Positions 1 through 8,424 are shown, counted from the stretch's first letter. The stretch is DNA of 64,000 nt from Actinopolyspora lacussalsi (GCA_030803735.1 JAURUC010000001.1:1621501-1685500), one strand, 5' to 3'. The notes: generated by a model from the sequence alone, not told the origin. Made by a program: numbers and translations.

Positions 1-460
1 AGTCGGTGACGTTGGTGATCAGGTTCTGGGCCTGCACGTCGGGCACACTGGCCGTGCGGCGCTGGGCGGCAACGTGGTCGGCCAGTTCGGCCCCGGTGAA
101 AGACTGCTTTTCACCAAAGGTGAAGCTGTTCAGCTGGCCGGCGCGCGCGGTGATGCTGGCCTCGGCCGACATCGTCACGGCCCGGTCCACCGAGACGCTC
201 TCGCGCGAGGGCACAATGTTGATCCCCCCGGCGCTGAAGGCCTCCGTCGACGGGGACGGGAAGGCAACCTCGATGAACTGGCCATCGGGGCCGTGCACCA
301 TGTTGCGGGTCGAGCGCGCCACCACGTCGGCCACCGGTACACCCCGAGCATCGGCCACGATCGTCGCCGCGTGAGATTCCGTGGCCAGCCGGGTGGCCAA
401 CGCGTCCTGCTGGGCATCCAGGGCAGTACTGGTTACCGCATTGGACTCGTTCACAGTCAT
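1..460 (-). CDS. Hypothetical protein, partial (runs off left edge)
   Basis: An open minus-strand frame starts at ATG 460-458 and stays open to base 1, giving 153 codons. The ATG has a good ribosome binding site (GGGAGAG) five bases upstream. The protein opens MTVNESNAVTS and is rich in Ala, Thr, Ser and Val, with short motifs such as VADARGVPVADVV and NMVHGPDGQF. I see no signal peptide, membrane segment or catalytic motif. I do not recognise the family. Its place beyond the insertion-sequence remnants and integrase suggests a cargo gene of the island. The C-terminus is outside the window. Confidence 0.55.
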   Translation of the reverse strand, partial: MTVNESNAVTSTALDAQQDALATRLATESHAATIVADARGVPVADVVARSTRNMVHGPDGQFIEVAFPSPSTEAFSAGGINIVPSRESVSVDRAVTMSAEASITARAGQLNSFTFGEKQSFTGAELADHVAAQRRTASVPDVQAQNLITNVTD

Positions 461-637
461 CAGACTCTCCCTAGCATCGTTGATCAACTTTCGGTTGGAA
501 GCTAACAAACACCACTCCCAGGTCGAGGGAAAATCACAAAAACAGTGCGGTTTCAAGATCAGTCCGAGCGTTGGGCGGGTAAAACGACGTTCACCCGTGG
601 GTTCGGGCGTCGTACGAGGATTCCCGCTATCAGCCTC

Positions 638-1009
638 TGGGTCTGAAGAAGAACCGGGACAGATTGAACGCTAAGCCCTTGATCGCAGTTCAGCGTGCGG
701 TGTGGGGTGCGGGAGTGTGTCGCTGGAGTTTCTGAGTGATGAGCAGGTAGAGGAGTTCGGGTGGTCTACGTGGGCGCCGTCGCAGCCGGAGTTGGACCGG
801 TTTTGTGTGCTCAGCGATATCGACGTGACCCGCGTGCGGCAGCGGCGGCGTCCGCAGAATCGGCTGGGGATGGCCGTGCAGCTGGTGACGATGCGCATGC
901 TCGGCCGGTTTCTGCCCGATCCGTTGGAGGTGCCCTGGCAAATCGTCGAGCGGCTGGCGGGGCAGGTCGACATCAATGATCTGTCTGTCCCGGTTCTTCC
1001 TCAGACCCC
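638..1009. mobile_element. Tn3-family miniature remnant with inverted ends
   Basis: The left end 638-675 is 38 bp, starts TGGGTCTGA and ends CGCTAAG. That is the length and the terminal words of Tn3-family inverted repeats. The reverse complement of 984-1008 repeats the outer 25 bp (GGGTCTGA...CGGGACAGA) with one mismatch to 639-663. Between the ends is only the start of a Tn3 transposase, which runs straight into the right repeat. No 5-bp target duplication is visible (gcctc on the left, gagtg on the right). It resembles the miniature elements derived from Tn3 by internal deletion, here with a shortened right repeat. Confidence 0.7.
717..983 (+). pseudogene. Tn3-family transposase, N-terminal fragment
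   Basis: Starting from GTG 717, 89 codons encode SLEFLSDEQVEEFG..., with a segment rich in LDRF, RRRPQNRLGMAVQL and LGRFLPDPLEVPW. This is the pattern of the DUF4158 domain at the N-terminus of Tn3 transposases (normally about 1000 residues). The coding frame meets the right-hand inverted repeat at 984 and no DDE catalytic domain follows. It cannot encode an active transposase. Its position 41 bp inside the left repeat is where tnpA starts in compact Tn3 relatives. Confidence 0.7.
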
Positions 1010-1097
1010 GAGTGCCACGCCGGTTGATCAACGACAACCGCCCAGGTCTCCACACGGGAACCGAGGGGCGAGGCGTGGTCGACGGTGCCAGTGTCGG

Positions 1098-1350
1098 CTA
1101 GGTACTCCGTTGGGCCACGGCCATCTCGTCGAGAGTGATGCCGAGGTGCCCGCAGTGCGCGGTGGCCATGGTCATCACGGTCGTCACCGGCAGTCGAGGA
1201 AGTCGTTCCTGCGCGACGCACCTGCCGCACAGGGTCAGGCAGATGATGCCCACGGTAGTGTCGAGGGTGGCCACGTCGAGGTCGTCGGTGCGCCCGCAGC
1301 GTGCGCGCTGCTCCTTCAGGGGAGAATCGGGTGGTGTCGTCCACGTCCAT
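1098..1350 (-). pseudogene. Degenerate small Cys-rich protein
   Basis: ATG 1350-1348 opens a frame reading MDVDDTTR. A one-base shift near 1330 then moves the coding signal to a frame containing CGRTDDLDVATLD, LTLCGRC and HCGHLGITLDEM, ending at a TAG at 1100-1098. The paired cysteines and the C-G-H motif suggest a small zinc-binding protein of about 80 residues. I recognise the style from actinobacterial plasmids and integrative elements but cannot name a family. As written it needs a frameshift to be expressed, so I call it broken. Confidence 0.4.
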
Positions 1351-1439
1351 ACTCTCGGTCGCTTTCGTGTCGTCGTCTCGGTATTGCGTCACCTTGACGT
1401 ATGTCCGTCGCGCAATTCCTTGCGCTGTACCTGACGTGG

Positions 1440-1810
1440 CTAGGGATATCCGTTCGTTTCACGGGCCTCTCGGGCGCGGGTGGTGGCGTGGATGGCTTCC
1501 CGGGTGATGGCGAGTTCGGGGTTTTGCGCTCGACTTGGGTTTCGTCGCGGTCGGCCAGCAGGGCGAACGTCCAGTCCCGGGCCTGGTGGTATTCGAGCCC
1601 GTCCGGGGCGGCGTGGCCGAGGAGGTTGCGCATAGGTTCCACTGTGGTCCGCAGGTCCTACCAGGCTGCCTGGCCGGCGAGGTACAGCTCGGCGCCGTGG
1701 CGGGAGCTGCGGATGCTCATGCGTTCCAGGATGGGCAGTGTTTCCACGCTGTCGCCTTCCAGTTCCACCAGCTCGATCTGCTCGTGCACGCCGCCGACCA
1801 CGACCCCGGC
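1440..1810 (-). pseudogene. Degenerate unknown gene with internal stop
   Basis: On the minus strand a protein-like stretch reads LPILERMSIRSSRHGAELY, then AGQAAW, then an in-frame TAG at 1660-1658. It resumes at once with DLRTTVEPMRNLLGHAAPDG and continues to ALLADRDETQVE. A further one-base shift near 1520 leads to ITREAIHATTRAREAR and a stop at 1442-1440. The internal stop and the shift mark a decayed gene. I do not recognise the family. It overlaps no intact gene and belongs to the scrambled end of the island. Confidence 0.4.
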
Positions 1811-1986
1811 CGGCACCGGTTGCGTACCGCCGCGCTCGTGGCGCTGCTGACCGGCACCGGCTGCCTCGTGGCCGAAGCGCTGCACCTGGATGTGGGCGAC
1901 TACTACACCCACGCCGACTACCGGGTGGTCGAGCTGACCCGCAAAGGCGGCAAGCACCAACGCGTGCCGGTTGGGCTTGTCAAGTT
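1811..1986 (+). pseudogene. Tyrosine recombinase fragment
   Basis: The plus strand reads LRTAALVALLTGTGCLVAEA, then LHLDVGDYYTHADYR and ELTRKGGKHQRVPV. This matches the box I to catalytic-lysine region of phage-type integrases. The box I arginine expected in 'TGLR-x-x-E' is missing (TGCLVAEA). The frame ends where the left inverted repeat of the IS256-type element begins at 1987, so the gene was cut by that insertion. The C-terminal HxxR and Tyr parts are not found on the other side of the element. Confidence 0.5.
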
Positions 1987-3366
1987 TTTGTGTAAGGCCT
2001 GGTAGGCGTGTTGTTAGTTGAGGGGCAATCGTTCTGGGAAAATGCTGACGAGGTGGTTGAGTGCTTTTTCCACCCGTTCGTTCCGGTGCCGGACGGCCCG
2101 CCGCGTTTGTTGTCGATGTTGCGGATTCCGAGATACAGTAGTTTCATGGCAGCCCCGTCGTCGGGGAAATGTCCCTCGTTTTAGTGATTTTCCGGAGTTG
2201 ATAGCTCAGCGATTCGATCCTGTTGGTGGTGTAGACAATCCGACGTAGCTCGGGCGGGTAGTCCAGGAACGGGATGAAGTCGCTCCAGGCACGGCGCCAT
2301 ACTTCCACCGCGCCCCGATAATGGTTTCCATGGTCTCGGTCGAATTCCCGGAAAGCGGCCTCGGCCGCCTCGACCGACGGGGCGGTGCCCATCGCCCGCA
2401 TACTGGCCGCGACTTTCTGCGATCTCCGTACGAGACGAACCGCATCGCGTTGCGTATCACGTGCACCACACAGGTTCGCACCACCGTGTCGGGAAATACC
2501 GTGGTGATCGCCTCCGGCAGCCCGGTCAGTCCGTCACAACACGCGATGAAAATGTCCCGCAAACCACGATGACCGCCGTTGCGACAGGGCGCTGTTGTCG
2601 AACGTCGCGTTCTCGGTCTCGGCGATCGGTGATGCCCAGCACCTGTTTGAACCCCTCCAGGTCCACGCCGACGACCAGGTGGGCGGACTTGAGGGTGACC
2701 ACACCCCGGTCGCGCACCCGGATGCGGAGGGCATCGACAGAGCCACGATGGGATACACCTCGTCGACCGGGCGATTCTGCTCAGGTGGTGATCACGTTGG
2801 TGACCACATCGGTGATAGTCGACATCAACGCCGGAGACGCATCCTCCTCGTAGATCTCTGTGAGATGATCCTGAATATCACGCGTGGTCATGCTGCGGGC
2901 GTACAACGACAGGATCATGTCCTCGACCTGCCCGACCCGCCGGGAATGTTTCTCCTGCGATTTTCGGTTCGAAACTGGACTCCCGATCACGGGGAACGGA
3001 AACCTCGACCGGTCCGGCGGTGGTGGAAATGGTTTTACCGCTGTGACCGTTCCGGAAATTACCCGATCCATACCCGGCAGGATCGCCCTTGTCATAGCCG
3101 AGATGATCGGTCATCTCGGTTTCCAGGGATCGCTCCAACACGGCTTTGGTGATCTGATTCAACAAACCGTCCGTGCCGTCGATCGGAGTACCCGTAGTTT
3201 CGGCGTCCGCGATGAGAGCGTCCATCGCTTCCGGAGACAGAATCCGCTCCAACCGCTGCGACGCCTCGGACTGATCCTGACTGTCTTTCCCGCTCGTGGC
3301 CAAGTGTCATTCCTTTCCAGCCACCATCACCGGTGACCTACCCTGGCCTACCGGGCCTTACACAAA
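1987..3366. mobile_element. IS256-family insertion sequence, inactive
   Basis: The terminal inverted repeats are 1987-2007 and 3346-3366: 21 bp opening TTTGTGTAAGGCC on one strand, one mismatch between ends. They enclose a minus-strand Mutator/IS256-type transposase with several frameshifts. The total length of about 1.38 kb is normal for the family. I find no matching 8-9 bp direct repeats at the flanks, so the copy was rearranged after insertion. It separates a tyrosine-recombinase fragment on the left from an IS5-family fragment on the right. Confidence 0.75.
2012..3303 (-). pseudogene. IS256-family transposase, frameshifted
   Basis: The N-terminus is intact from about 3303 (MATSGKDSQDQSEASQRLER, then AVLERSLETEMTDHLGY, GNFRNGHSGKTI and VEVSVPRDRESSFEP). 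The signal then jumps frame repeatedly: SLYARSMTTRDIQDHL near 2870, HLVVGVDLEGFKQVLG near 2680, FIACCDGLTGLPEAI near 2540, AAFREFDRDHG...YTTNRIESL near 2300 and MKLLYLGIRNI near 2140. The DD(E) region is split over these frames. At least four frameshifts make it non-functional. Confidence 0.75.
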
Positions 3367-3393
3367 CCAGTAAACACGCCCAAAAGGGGCTGA

Positions 3394-3848
3394 CTGACCG
3401 GCCCCAATCCGGTCGACCGCGGAAAATCCGGCAGCACGATCCACATCGCCACGGAACGGGGCGGCATCCCCCTGTCGGTGGGGGTCTCGGCGGCCAACAC
3501 CCATGACAGCCACGCTCTGATTCCTCTGGTGCGGGCGATCCCGCCCACCCGTAGCCGACGTGGCCCGCGACGGTTCCGCCCGGACACGCTGCACGCCGAC
3601 AAAGCTCCTCCGGCCATCCCGAACTGCGTCGCTGGCTCCGTCGGCATTCCATCACCGCTCGCATCGCCCGCCGCGACACCGACACCTCGACCACCCTCGG
3701 ACAACACCGGTGGGCCGTCGAACGCACCATCTCCTGGCTGTCCGGCTACCGACGACTGACCACCAGATACGAACGCTACGGCAACCACGTCGTCGCCTTC
3801 CTCACCCTCGCCGCCGCCCTCACCTGCTACAAAAAACTCACCAAATGA
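3394..3848 (+). pseudogene. IS5-family transposase, C-terminal fragment
   Basis: From 3394 the plus strand reads LTGPNPVDRGKSGSTIHI, GGIPLSVGVSAANTHDS and RPDTLHADKA. Then, after a one-base shift near 3606, it reads ELRRWLRRHSITARIARR, AVERTISWLSGYRRL and RYERYGNHVVAFLTLAAA, ending at TGA 3846-3848. This is the C-terminal half of an IS5/IS1647-type DDE transposase, including the HADKGYD and ERTxSWL motifs. The N-terminal half is missing next to the IS256 copy. Confidence 0.7.
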
Positions 3849-3931
3849 GACACAGTCTCAATCATGAGCTGTCCTGTGGAGACAACGATCAATCCATCCA
3901 CGAGAAAACTCGATCATTAATCTCTCTTCCA

Positions 3932-3962
3932 AGACCTGCCCGCTCTGGCGGCGAGCAGGTCT
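3932..3962. terminator. Stem-loop (8-bp stem)
   Basis: agacctgc (3932-3939) pairs perfectly with gcaggtct (3955-3962) around a 15-base loop. It lies just beyond the larger hairpin downstream of the integrase gene and may be a second arm of the same termination region. Confidence 0.3.
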
Positions 3963-3976
3963 CACTTGAAGGACGT

Positions 3977-4009
3977 GAGTGTCTCCGGCCAACCCAACCG
4001 GAGACACTC
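3977..4009 (-). terminator. Probable terminator of the integrase gene
   Basis: gagtgtctccgg (3977-3988) and ccggagacactc (3998-4009) form a perfect 12-bp stem with a 9-base loop. It starts 11 bases after the integrase stop codon (4020). There is no T-run, as is common for actinobacterial terminators. Confidence 0.6.
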
Positions 4010-4019
4010 CTAGGGGGCA

Positions 4020-5078
4020 CTATCCCGAGGAACGGACCAGTGGGTGTTCTTCTCCGGTCAGGGCGGCCAGGGCCGTGGCGATTTCGGGGAGCCCGGCGCG
4101 CACGTAGGTGGCCGTTGCCCCGTCCTGGCCGGCGTGGTCGGTGTGGCCGGCGTAGGCCCGGGCCACCGCGTAGCCGAAGTGGCGCTCCACCCACGTCAGG
4201 GTGGTGTAGCGCAGCCAGTGCGTGCTGACCTGCTGCGTGGCCACCCACGACACGTGCTGCCCCAACCGGTGCCACAAGTGGTCATACCGCCGATGCGTCA
4301 ACGCCGCCCCGCTGCGGTAGCGCAGCACCCTCCCGTCACCGGACACGTGCGCGCCCCGCTGGTCGGCGTGCTCCCGCAGGTGCCGCATGAGTGTGGGTGA
4401 GACCGGCTGCCACCGCACCGTGTCGTTCTTCTCCCGCAACAGCACCAGACACTGATCCGGATCCAGGTCAGCCACCCTCAACGCCAGGGCCCCGCCGCGG
4501 CGGCAGGCCGTCTCGGTGTGCAACCGCAGCAGCAACGTGTCCAACGCGGGATCGTTGCCCGTGGACGCGGCCACCCGGTTCAACTCCGCCACCGGCTGCT
4601 CACCCAACCCTCGCCGGGTGCTCGGCAACCGGCGCGGCATCGCCACCCGCCGGGCCGGATCCTGCGACTCCGACAGAATCCCGTCAGCCACCGCGTGCCG
4701 ATACACACACCGCAACGCCGCGATACAGTGCTCCACCGCGCTCCGGCCGCCCCGCGCGTTGCGCCGCACCACCCGCTGAGACCGCACCCGCTCAGCCAAG
4801 TGCTTGATCTCCGACGCGGTGGGCTCGTCCAACCGCCGCTCGCCCCAGAACTCCAGCACCCGCTTCCAGTACGAGCCATACACCCGCCTGGTGCCCACCG
4901 ACACCGCCTGCTCCACCACCGGCACATACTCGGCAAACGTCGGCACCACACACGACTCCACCACCGACCCGACCAGATCCTCCGGCGCCACCCCCATCCG
5001 CGCCAACACCAACCGAGCCGCCTCCAGCTCCGACGGAGCGGGACCGGTGTTGCCGGAGTGTTCCACTCGATCATTCAT
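4020..5078 (-). CDS. Tyrosine-type site-specific integrase
   Basis: A 352-residue integrase with the complete catalytic set: Arg near 193 in TACRRGGAL, Lys 217 in LREKND, His 287 and Arg 290 in THWLRYT, His 312 in YAGHTD and Tyr 325 in ATYVRA. Residues 45-150 form the SAM-like core-binding domain. The gene overlaps the AbrB-like gene upstream by 8 bp, so the two are co-translated. Both point away from tRNA-Leu 600 bp upstream. That arrangement (integrase next to the 3' end of a tRNA gene) implies it catalysed insertion of the island there. It is intact, unlike the insertion-sequence genes beside it. Confidence 0.85.
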   Translation of the reverse strand: MNDRVEHSGNTGPAPSELEAARLVLARMGVAPEDLVGSVVESCVVPTFAEYVPVVEQAVSVGTRRVYGSYWKRVLEFWGERRLDEPTASEIKHLAERVRSQRVVRRNARGGRSAVEHCIAALRCVYRHAVADGILSESQDPARRVAMPRRLPSTRRGLGEQPVAELNRVAASTGNDPALDTLLLRLHTETACRRGGALALRVADLDPDQCLVLLREKNDTVRWQPVSPTLMRHLREHADQRGAHVSGDGRVLRYRSGAALTHRRYDHLWHRLGQHVSWVATQQVSTHWLRYTTLTWVERHFGYAVARAYAGHTDHAGQDGATATYVRAGLPEIATALAALTGEEHPLVRSSG

Positions 5079-5547
5079 CGGGGCTCACCCCCAGCACGGC
5101 CGCGTGCCGCTCGGCCAGCGCCGCTTCCACCACCACCGGCGGGTGCACCAGCAGCACCCCCTGCCGCGGCGATCCCGCCAACAGCACACGATCACCCGGG
5201 TTGATCCCGCAGCGCGAACGCGCCCGCGCCGGAACCACCACATACCCGGGGCCGGAGAGCCCATAGAGCCCGTCCGGGTGGGCCCGCAGCAGCACCGAAC
5301 CCGCGAGCACACCGAGCTCGCACCGCTGATCACGACCCCAGCCCAGCGCGGCCACCACCGCACGATCACCGACCCGGCCCGAGGCATCCACCCGGCCCAT
5401 GCCGAACACCCACGACGACACCCCGGCGGACTCCGGCACCTCGGCCAGCGGAAACGCACGCGGCGACACCCCACCAGCCACCGGGCTCCGGGCGGACTCA
5501 CCACGCCCGGTACCGGGAACCACCGCGGACACGATCGACTCAGCCAT
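5071..5547 (-). CDS. AbrB/MazE-like DNA-binding protein
   Basis: ATG 5547 gives 158 residues. An upstream GTG/ATG (to 5658) keeps the frame open but lacks a better ribosome site. The second half carries VVVPARARSRCGINPGDRVL followed by GVLLVHPP, the swapped-hairpin pattern of AbrB/SpoVT/MazE DNA-binding domains (compare 'IPKxxRxxLGLKPGDRV'). The first half has a related looking GMGRVDASGRVGDRAV stretch, so it may hold two such folds. It ends inside the integrase start. I infer a regulator of integrase expression or an antitoxin-like factor. No toxin gene is adjacent. Confidence 0.6.
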   Translation of the reverse strand: MAESIVSAVVPGTGRGESARSPVAGGVSPRAFPLAEVPESAGVSSWVFGMGRVDASGRVGDRAVVAALGWGRDQRCELGVLAGSVLLRAHPDGLYGLSGPGYVVVPARARSRCGINPGDRVLLAGSPRQGVLLVHPPVVVEAALAERHAAVLGVSPDE

Positions 5548-5661
5548 GCCGACCACCACCCCGGCGGCCACAGCACGGCCCACGCACAGCCAGCGCGTCA
5601 CGACATGAGAAAAGGCGGCACCCACGGTGCCGCGACAACAGACCTTCGAACCTCGCACATC

Positions 5662-5675
5662 GGGGAAATTTCCCC
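5662..5675. promoter_or_regulatory. Perfect palindrome GGGGAAATTTCCCC
   Basis: A 14-bp perfect palindrome lies 8 bases past the 3' end of tRNA-Leu and about 115 bp upstream of the AbrB-like start. It could be the tRNA terminator, an operator for the AbrB-like protein or part of the attachment region. The sequence does not decide between these. Confidence 0.4.
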
Positions 5676-5683
5676 TGACAGTG

Positions 5684-5770
5684 TGTCGGAGGGGGGACTT
5701 GAACCCCCACGACCATTAATAGGTCACTAGCACCTCAAGCTAGCGCGTCTACCGTTTCCGCCACTCCGAC
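5684..5770 (-). tRNA. tRNA-Leu (anticodon GAG)
   Basis: The minus strand folds as a class II tRNA of 87 nt. The acceptor stem is GTCGGAG/CTCCGAC with A as discriminator. The anticodon arm is CTAGC-TTGAGGT-GCTAG with anticodon GAG. A long variable arm and the T-arm GGGGG-TTCAAGT-CCCCC follow. CCA is not encoded. The 3' end faces the integrase gene, making this tRNA the likely integration target of the island at 1-5680. Confidence 0.95.
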
Positions 5771-5892
5771 GCGGCAACATCGACTCGGTTTCTTCCGAGC
5801 CCCTCATTGCGTTGTGATACTACGATAACCGATCGACACAGCGGCCCGCCAACCACCCCCCTCTTTTGATCCGGAAGTGGTAGAAAGGCCAG

Positions 5893-7254
5893 GTGAGCGC
5901 ACATGTTGATCCCGAGAACGACGACCGGTCGAGCACGGATCCGGGGCTACGCCGAGCCGAGGACGAGGTCGTCACGCTGGCGAGCGAGCTGATCCGGTTC
6001 GACACCACCAACACCGGTGATCCGGCGACCCTGAACCCGGAACGCCCGGCGGCCGAGTACGTGGCCGAGAAACTCGGTGAGGTCGGATTCGAGACCACCT
6101 ACGTGGAATCCGGGGACACCCCCGGACGTGGCAACGTCATCGCCCGTCTGCCCGGCGCCGACCGACAGCGCGGCGGCCTGCTGGTGCACGGCCACCTGGA
6201 CGTGGTCCCCGCCGACCCGACCGAGTGGTCGGTGCATCCGTTCTCCGGGGCGGTGCAGGACGACTACCTGTGGGGCCGCGGCGCGGTCGACATGAAGGAC
6301 ATGGTCGGCATGACCCTGGCCACGGCCCGCCGACTCGGCCGTGACGGCATCACGCCACCACGCGACATCGTGTTCGCCTTCCTCGCCGACGAGGAGGCCG
6401 GCGGGCTGCAGGGCGCGCAGTGGCTGGTAGACCACCGACCGGAGCTGTTCGAGGGCTGCACCGAGGCGATCAGCGAGGTCGGCGGCTACTCGGTGACCTT
6501 CGGCGACGGCGTCCGGGCCTATCTGATCCAGACGGCGGAGAAGGGAATCCGCTGGCTCAAGCTGCGGGTCCGCGCCCGCGCGGGGCACGGCTCGATGGTG
6601 CACGAGGACAACGCGGTGACCCAGCTCGCCCAGGCCGTCGCGAGACTCGGGCAGCACCGCTTCCCGATCGTGCTCAACGACAGCGTGCGGGAGTTCCTCG
6701 ACGGGGTCAGCGAACTCACCGGCTGGAGCTTCCCGGAGGACGACCTGGACGGCGCCATCGCCAAGCTGGGCAATCTCTCCCGCATCATCGGAGCCACCGT
6801 CCGCGACATCGCCAACCCGACGATGCTCAACGCCGGTTACAAGGCCAACGTGATCCCCTCGGTGGCGGAGGCATCGGTCGACTGCCGCATTCTTCCCGGG
6901 CGAGAGGAGGAGTTCGACCGGGAGCTGGCCGAGGTACTCGGCCCGGACGTCGAACGCGAGTGGGTCGGCCTGCCGCCGGTGGAGACCCGGTTCGAGGGCG
7001 AGATCGTCGAGTCCATGAGCCGCTCCCTGCTCACCGAGGACCCGGCGGCCCGCACCCTGCCGTACATGATGTCGGGCGGCACCGACGCGAAGTCGTTCAG
7101 CAGGCTGGGCATGAACTGCTTCGGCTTCGCCCCGCTGCGCCTGCCCGCGGATCTGGACTTCTCCGCGCTGTTCCACGGGGTGGACGAACGTGTCCCGGTG
7201 GACTCGCTGCGGTTCGGCACCCGGGTGCTGGACCACTTCCTGCGCACCTCCTGA
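5893..7254 (+). CDS. M20/M25/M40-family metallopeptidase
   Basis: 453 residues from GTG 5893, with AAAGG a few bases upstream. Metal ligand motifs of the ArgE/DapE/CPG2 group are clear: HGHLDVVP at 99-106 (His 101, Asp 103), bridging Asp near 133 in AVDMKDM, DEEAGG at 166-171 with the catalytic Glu, a dimerisation-domain GHGSM near 230, and SGGTDAKSF close to the C-terminus with the last metal ligand. Such enzymes hydrolyse N-acyl amino acids or dipeptides in the cytoplasm with two zinc ions. The exact substrate cannot be told. It is the first chromosomal gene after the tRNA-Leu integration site. Confidence 0.88.
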   Translation: MSAHVDPENDDRSSTDPGLRRAEDEVVTLASELIRFDTTNTGDPATLNPERPAAEYVAEKLGEVGFETTYVESGDTPGRGNVIARLPGADRQRGGLLVHGHLDVVPADPTEWSVHPFSGAVQDDYLWGRGAVDMKDMVGMTLATARRLGRDGITPPRDIVFAFLADEEAGGLQGAQWLVDHRPELFEGCTEAISEVGGYSVTFGDGVRAYLIQTAEKGIRWLKLRVRARAGHGSMVHEDNAVTQLAQAVARLGQHRFPIVLNDSVREFLDGVSELTGWSFPEDDLDGAIAKLGNLSRIIGATVRDIANPTMLNAGYKANVIPSVAEASVDCRILPGREEEFDRELAEVLGPDVEREWVGLPPVETRFEGEIVESMSRSLLTEDPAARTLPYMMSGGTDAKSFSRLGMNCFGFAPLRLPADLDFSALFHGVDERVPVDSLRFGTRVLDHFLRTS

Positions 7255-7276
7255 TCCGGACACCTGCCCGCGACAC

Positions 7277-7306
7277 GGTGACCGGCGCGAAGCGGTGCCG
7301 GTCACC
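7277..7306 (+). terminator. Stem-loop after the M20 peptidase gene
   Basis: ggtgaccggc and gccggtcacc (7277-7286 and 7297-7306) form a perfect 10-bp stem with a 10-base loop, 22 bases after the stop codon at 7254. No T-run follows. Confidence 0.5.
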
Positions 7307-7413
7307 ACGGAGGTCCGCACGGAACGCGCCGACCGTCGCGCGTTCTCGTATGATCGACTTCGAAGGACGACGCCGGATCGTTCCGGCAGCCAACCACGCC
7401 GGGAGGTGGCACG

Positions 7414-8424
7414 GTGCCGACGAGTACACGGGACGCGCCGAACCGACAGCCCCTCACCGATTGGATAGCGGCCTACCTGGAACACCTGCAGGCGCGGAAA
7501 CTGGCCGAGAACTCACTGCGCGCCTACCGGCGTGACCTCGAATCGATCGCCGCTGAGCTGGCCGAGACGACGGGAACGGACGGCGAGCGACTGCCCGTGG
7601 AGTCCGTGACGGCCCAAACGCTGCGTTCGGCGTTCGCCCGGCACGCCGCCAGTCGTTCGGCTTCGTCGGTCACCCGCGCGTGGTCGAGCTGGAACGGGTT
7701 CTTCCGGTTCCTGGTCGTGGAGGGCGCGGCCTCGGGGAACCCGATGCCGGTGGTGCCCAAGCCGCGGCTGGCCGCGGCCACCCCGAAACCGCTCAACGGC
7801 GAGGAAACCCCGGAGCGGTTGCTGCGGCTGATCGCCCAGGGTGCCCGCAAGGCACGGAACCCCTGGCCTGAGCGGGATCTGGCGATACTGTCCACTCTGC
7901 TGTGCACGGGACTGCGCTCGGCGGAACTGCTGGATCTGACCGTCTCGGCGCTGGCGGGCCGAAGCGGCGAACGTCGGCTGCACGTCCGCGGCAAGGGCGG
8001 TTCCAACCGGTCGATACCGATCGACGAGTCCCTGGAGGGAGTGCTGGAGGAATACCTGGAAAGCCGCAGGCTGCGGTTCGGGCGGCGACTTCCCGGTGGG
8101 GAGCCGTTGTTCGTCAACCATCGGGGTGAGCCGCTGCGGCGCGGCGGGCTGCAGTACCTGGTTCGGCAGTCGCTGCGTGCCGCGGGGGTTTCCGACCGGG
8201 TGCAGCGCGGTGCCATGGTGCACGCGTTGCGTCACACCTTCGCGACCCGGCTCGCCGAGGACGGTGCGAACGCCACCGAGATCGCGAAACTGCTGGGGCA
8301 CACCTCGATCAATTCGAGCCAGGCCTACATAGACGTGACGGCGCGCGAACAGCGGCTGTCCGTGCGGGCGAACCGAACGCACCGGGTGCTGGGCGAACTG
8401 TCCAGGGGTTCCGAGTCCGAGTGA
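7414..8424 (+). CDS. XerC/XerD-like tyrosine recombinase
   Basis: 336 residues from GTG 7414, preceded by a strong GGGAGG site. The SAM-like N-terminal domain covers about 12-110. The catalytic set is complete: Arg 168 in CTGLRSAEL, Lys 194 in RGKGG, His 270 and Arg 273 in HALRHTFATRL, His 296 in LLGHTSIN and Tyr 305 in QAYIDV. Length and motifs are those of Xer recombinases rather than phage integrases. No direct phage context exists here. Whether it is the housekeeping dimer-resolution enzyme or a stand-alone paralogue cannot be decided from this window. It is convergent with the VOC gene that follows. Confidence 0.8.
   Translation: MPTSTRDAPNRQPLTDWIAAYLEHLQARKLAENSLRAYRRDLESIAAELAETTGTDGERLPVESVTAQTLRSAFARHAASRSASSVTRAWSSWNGFFRFLVVEGAASGNPMPVVPKPRLAAATPKPLNGEETPERLLRLIAQGARKARNPWPERDLAILSTLLCTGLRSAELLDLTVSALAGRSGERRLHVRGKGGSNRSIPIDESLEGVLEEYLESRRLRFGRRLPGGEPLFVNHRGEPLRRGGLQYLVRQSLRAAGVSDRVQRGAMVHALRHTFATRLAEDGANATEIAKLLGHTSINSSQAYIDVTAREQRLSVRANRTHRVLGELSRGSESE

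Noticed and set aside
1987..3366. IS256 copy as a recent, active insertion
   Set aside because: Several frameshifts in the transposase and no matching target duplications at its ends.
1..5680. Search for the second attachment site inside the window
   Set aside because: No copy of the tRNA-Leu 3' end or T-arm sequence is present left of 5680; the site must lie outside.
5947..7485. A 512-codon minus-strand frame opposite the M20 peptidase
   Set aside because: The plus-strand peptidase has complete catalytic motifs. The antisense translation has no recognisable domain.
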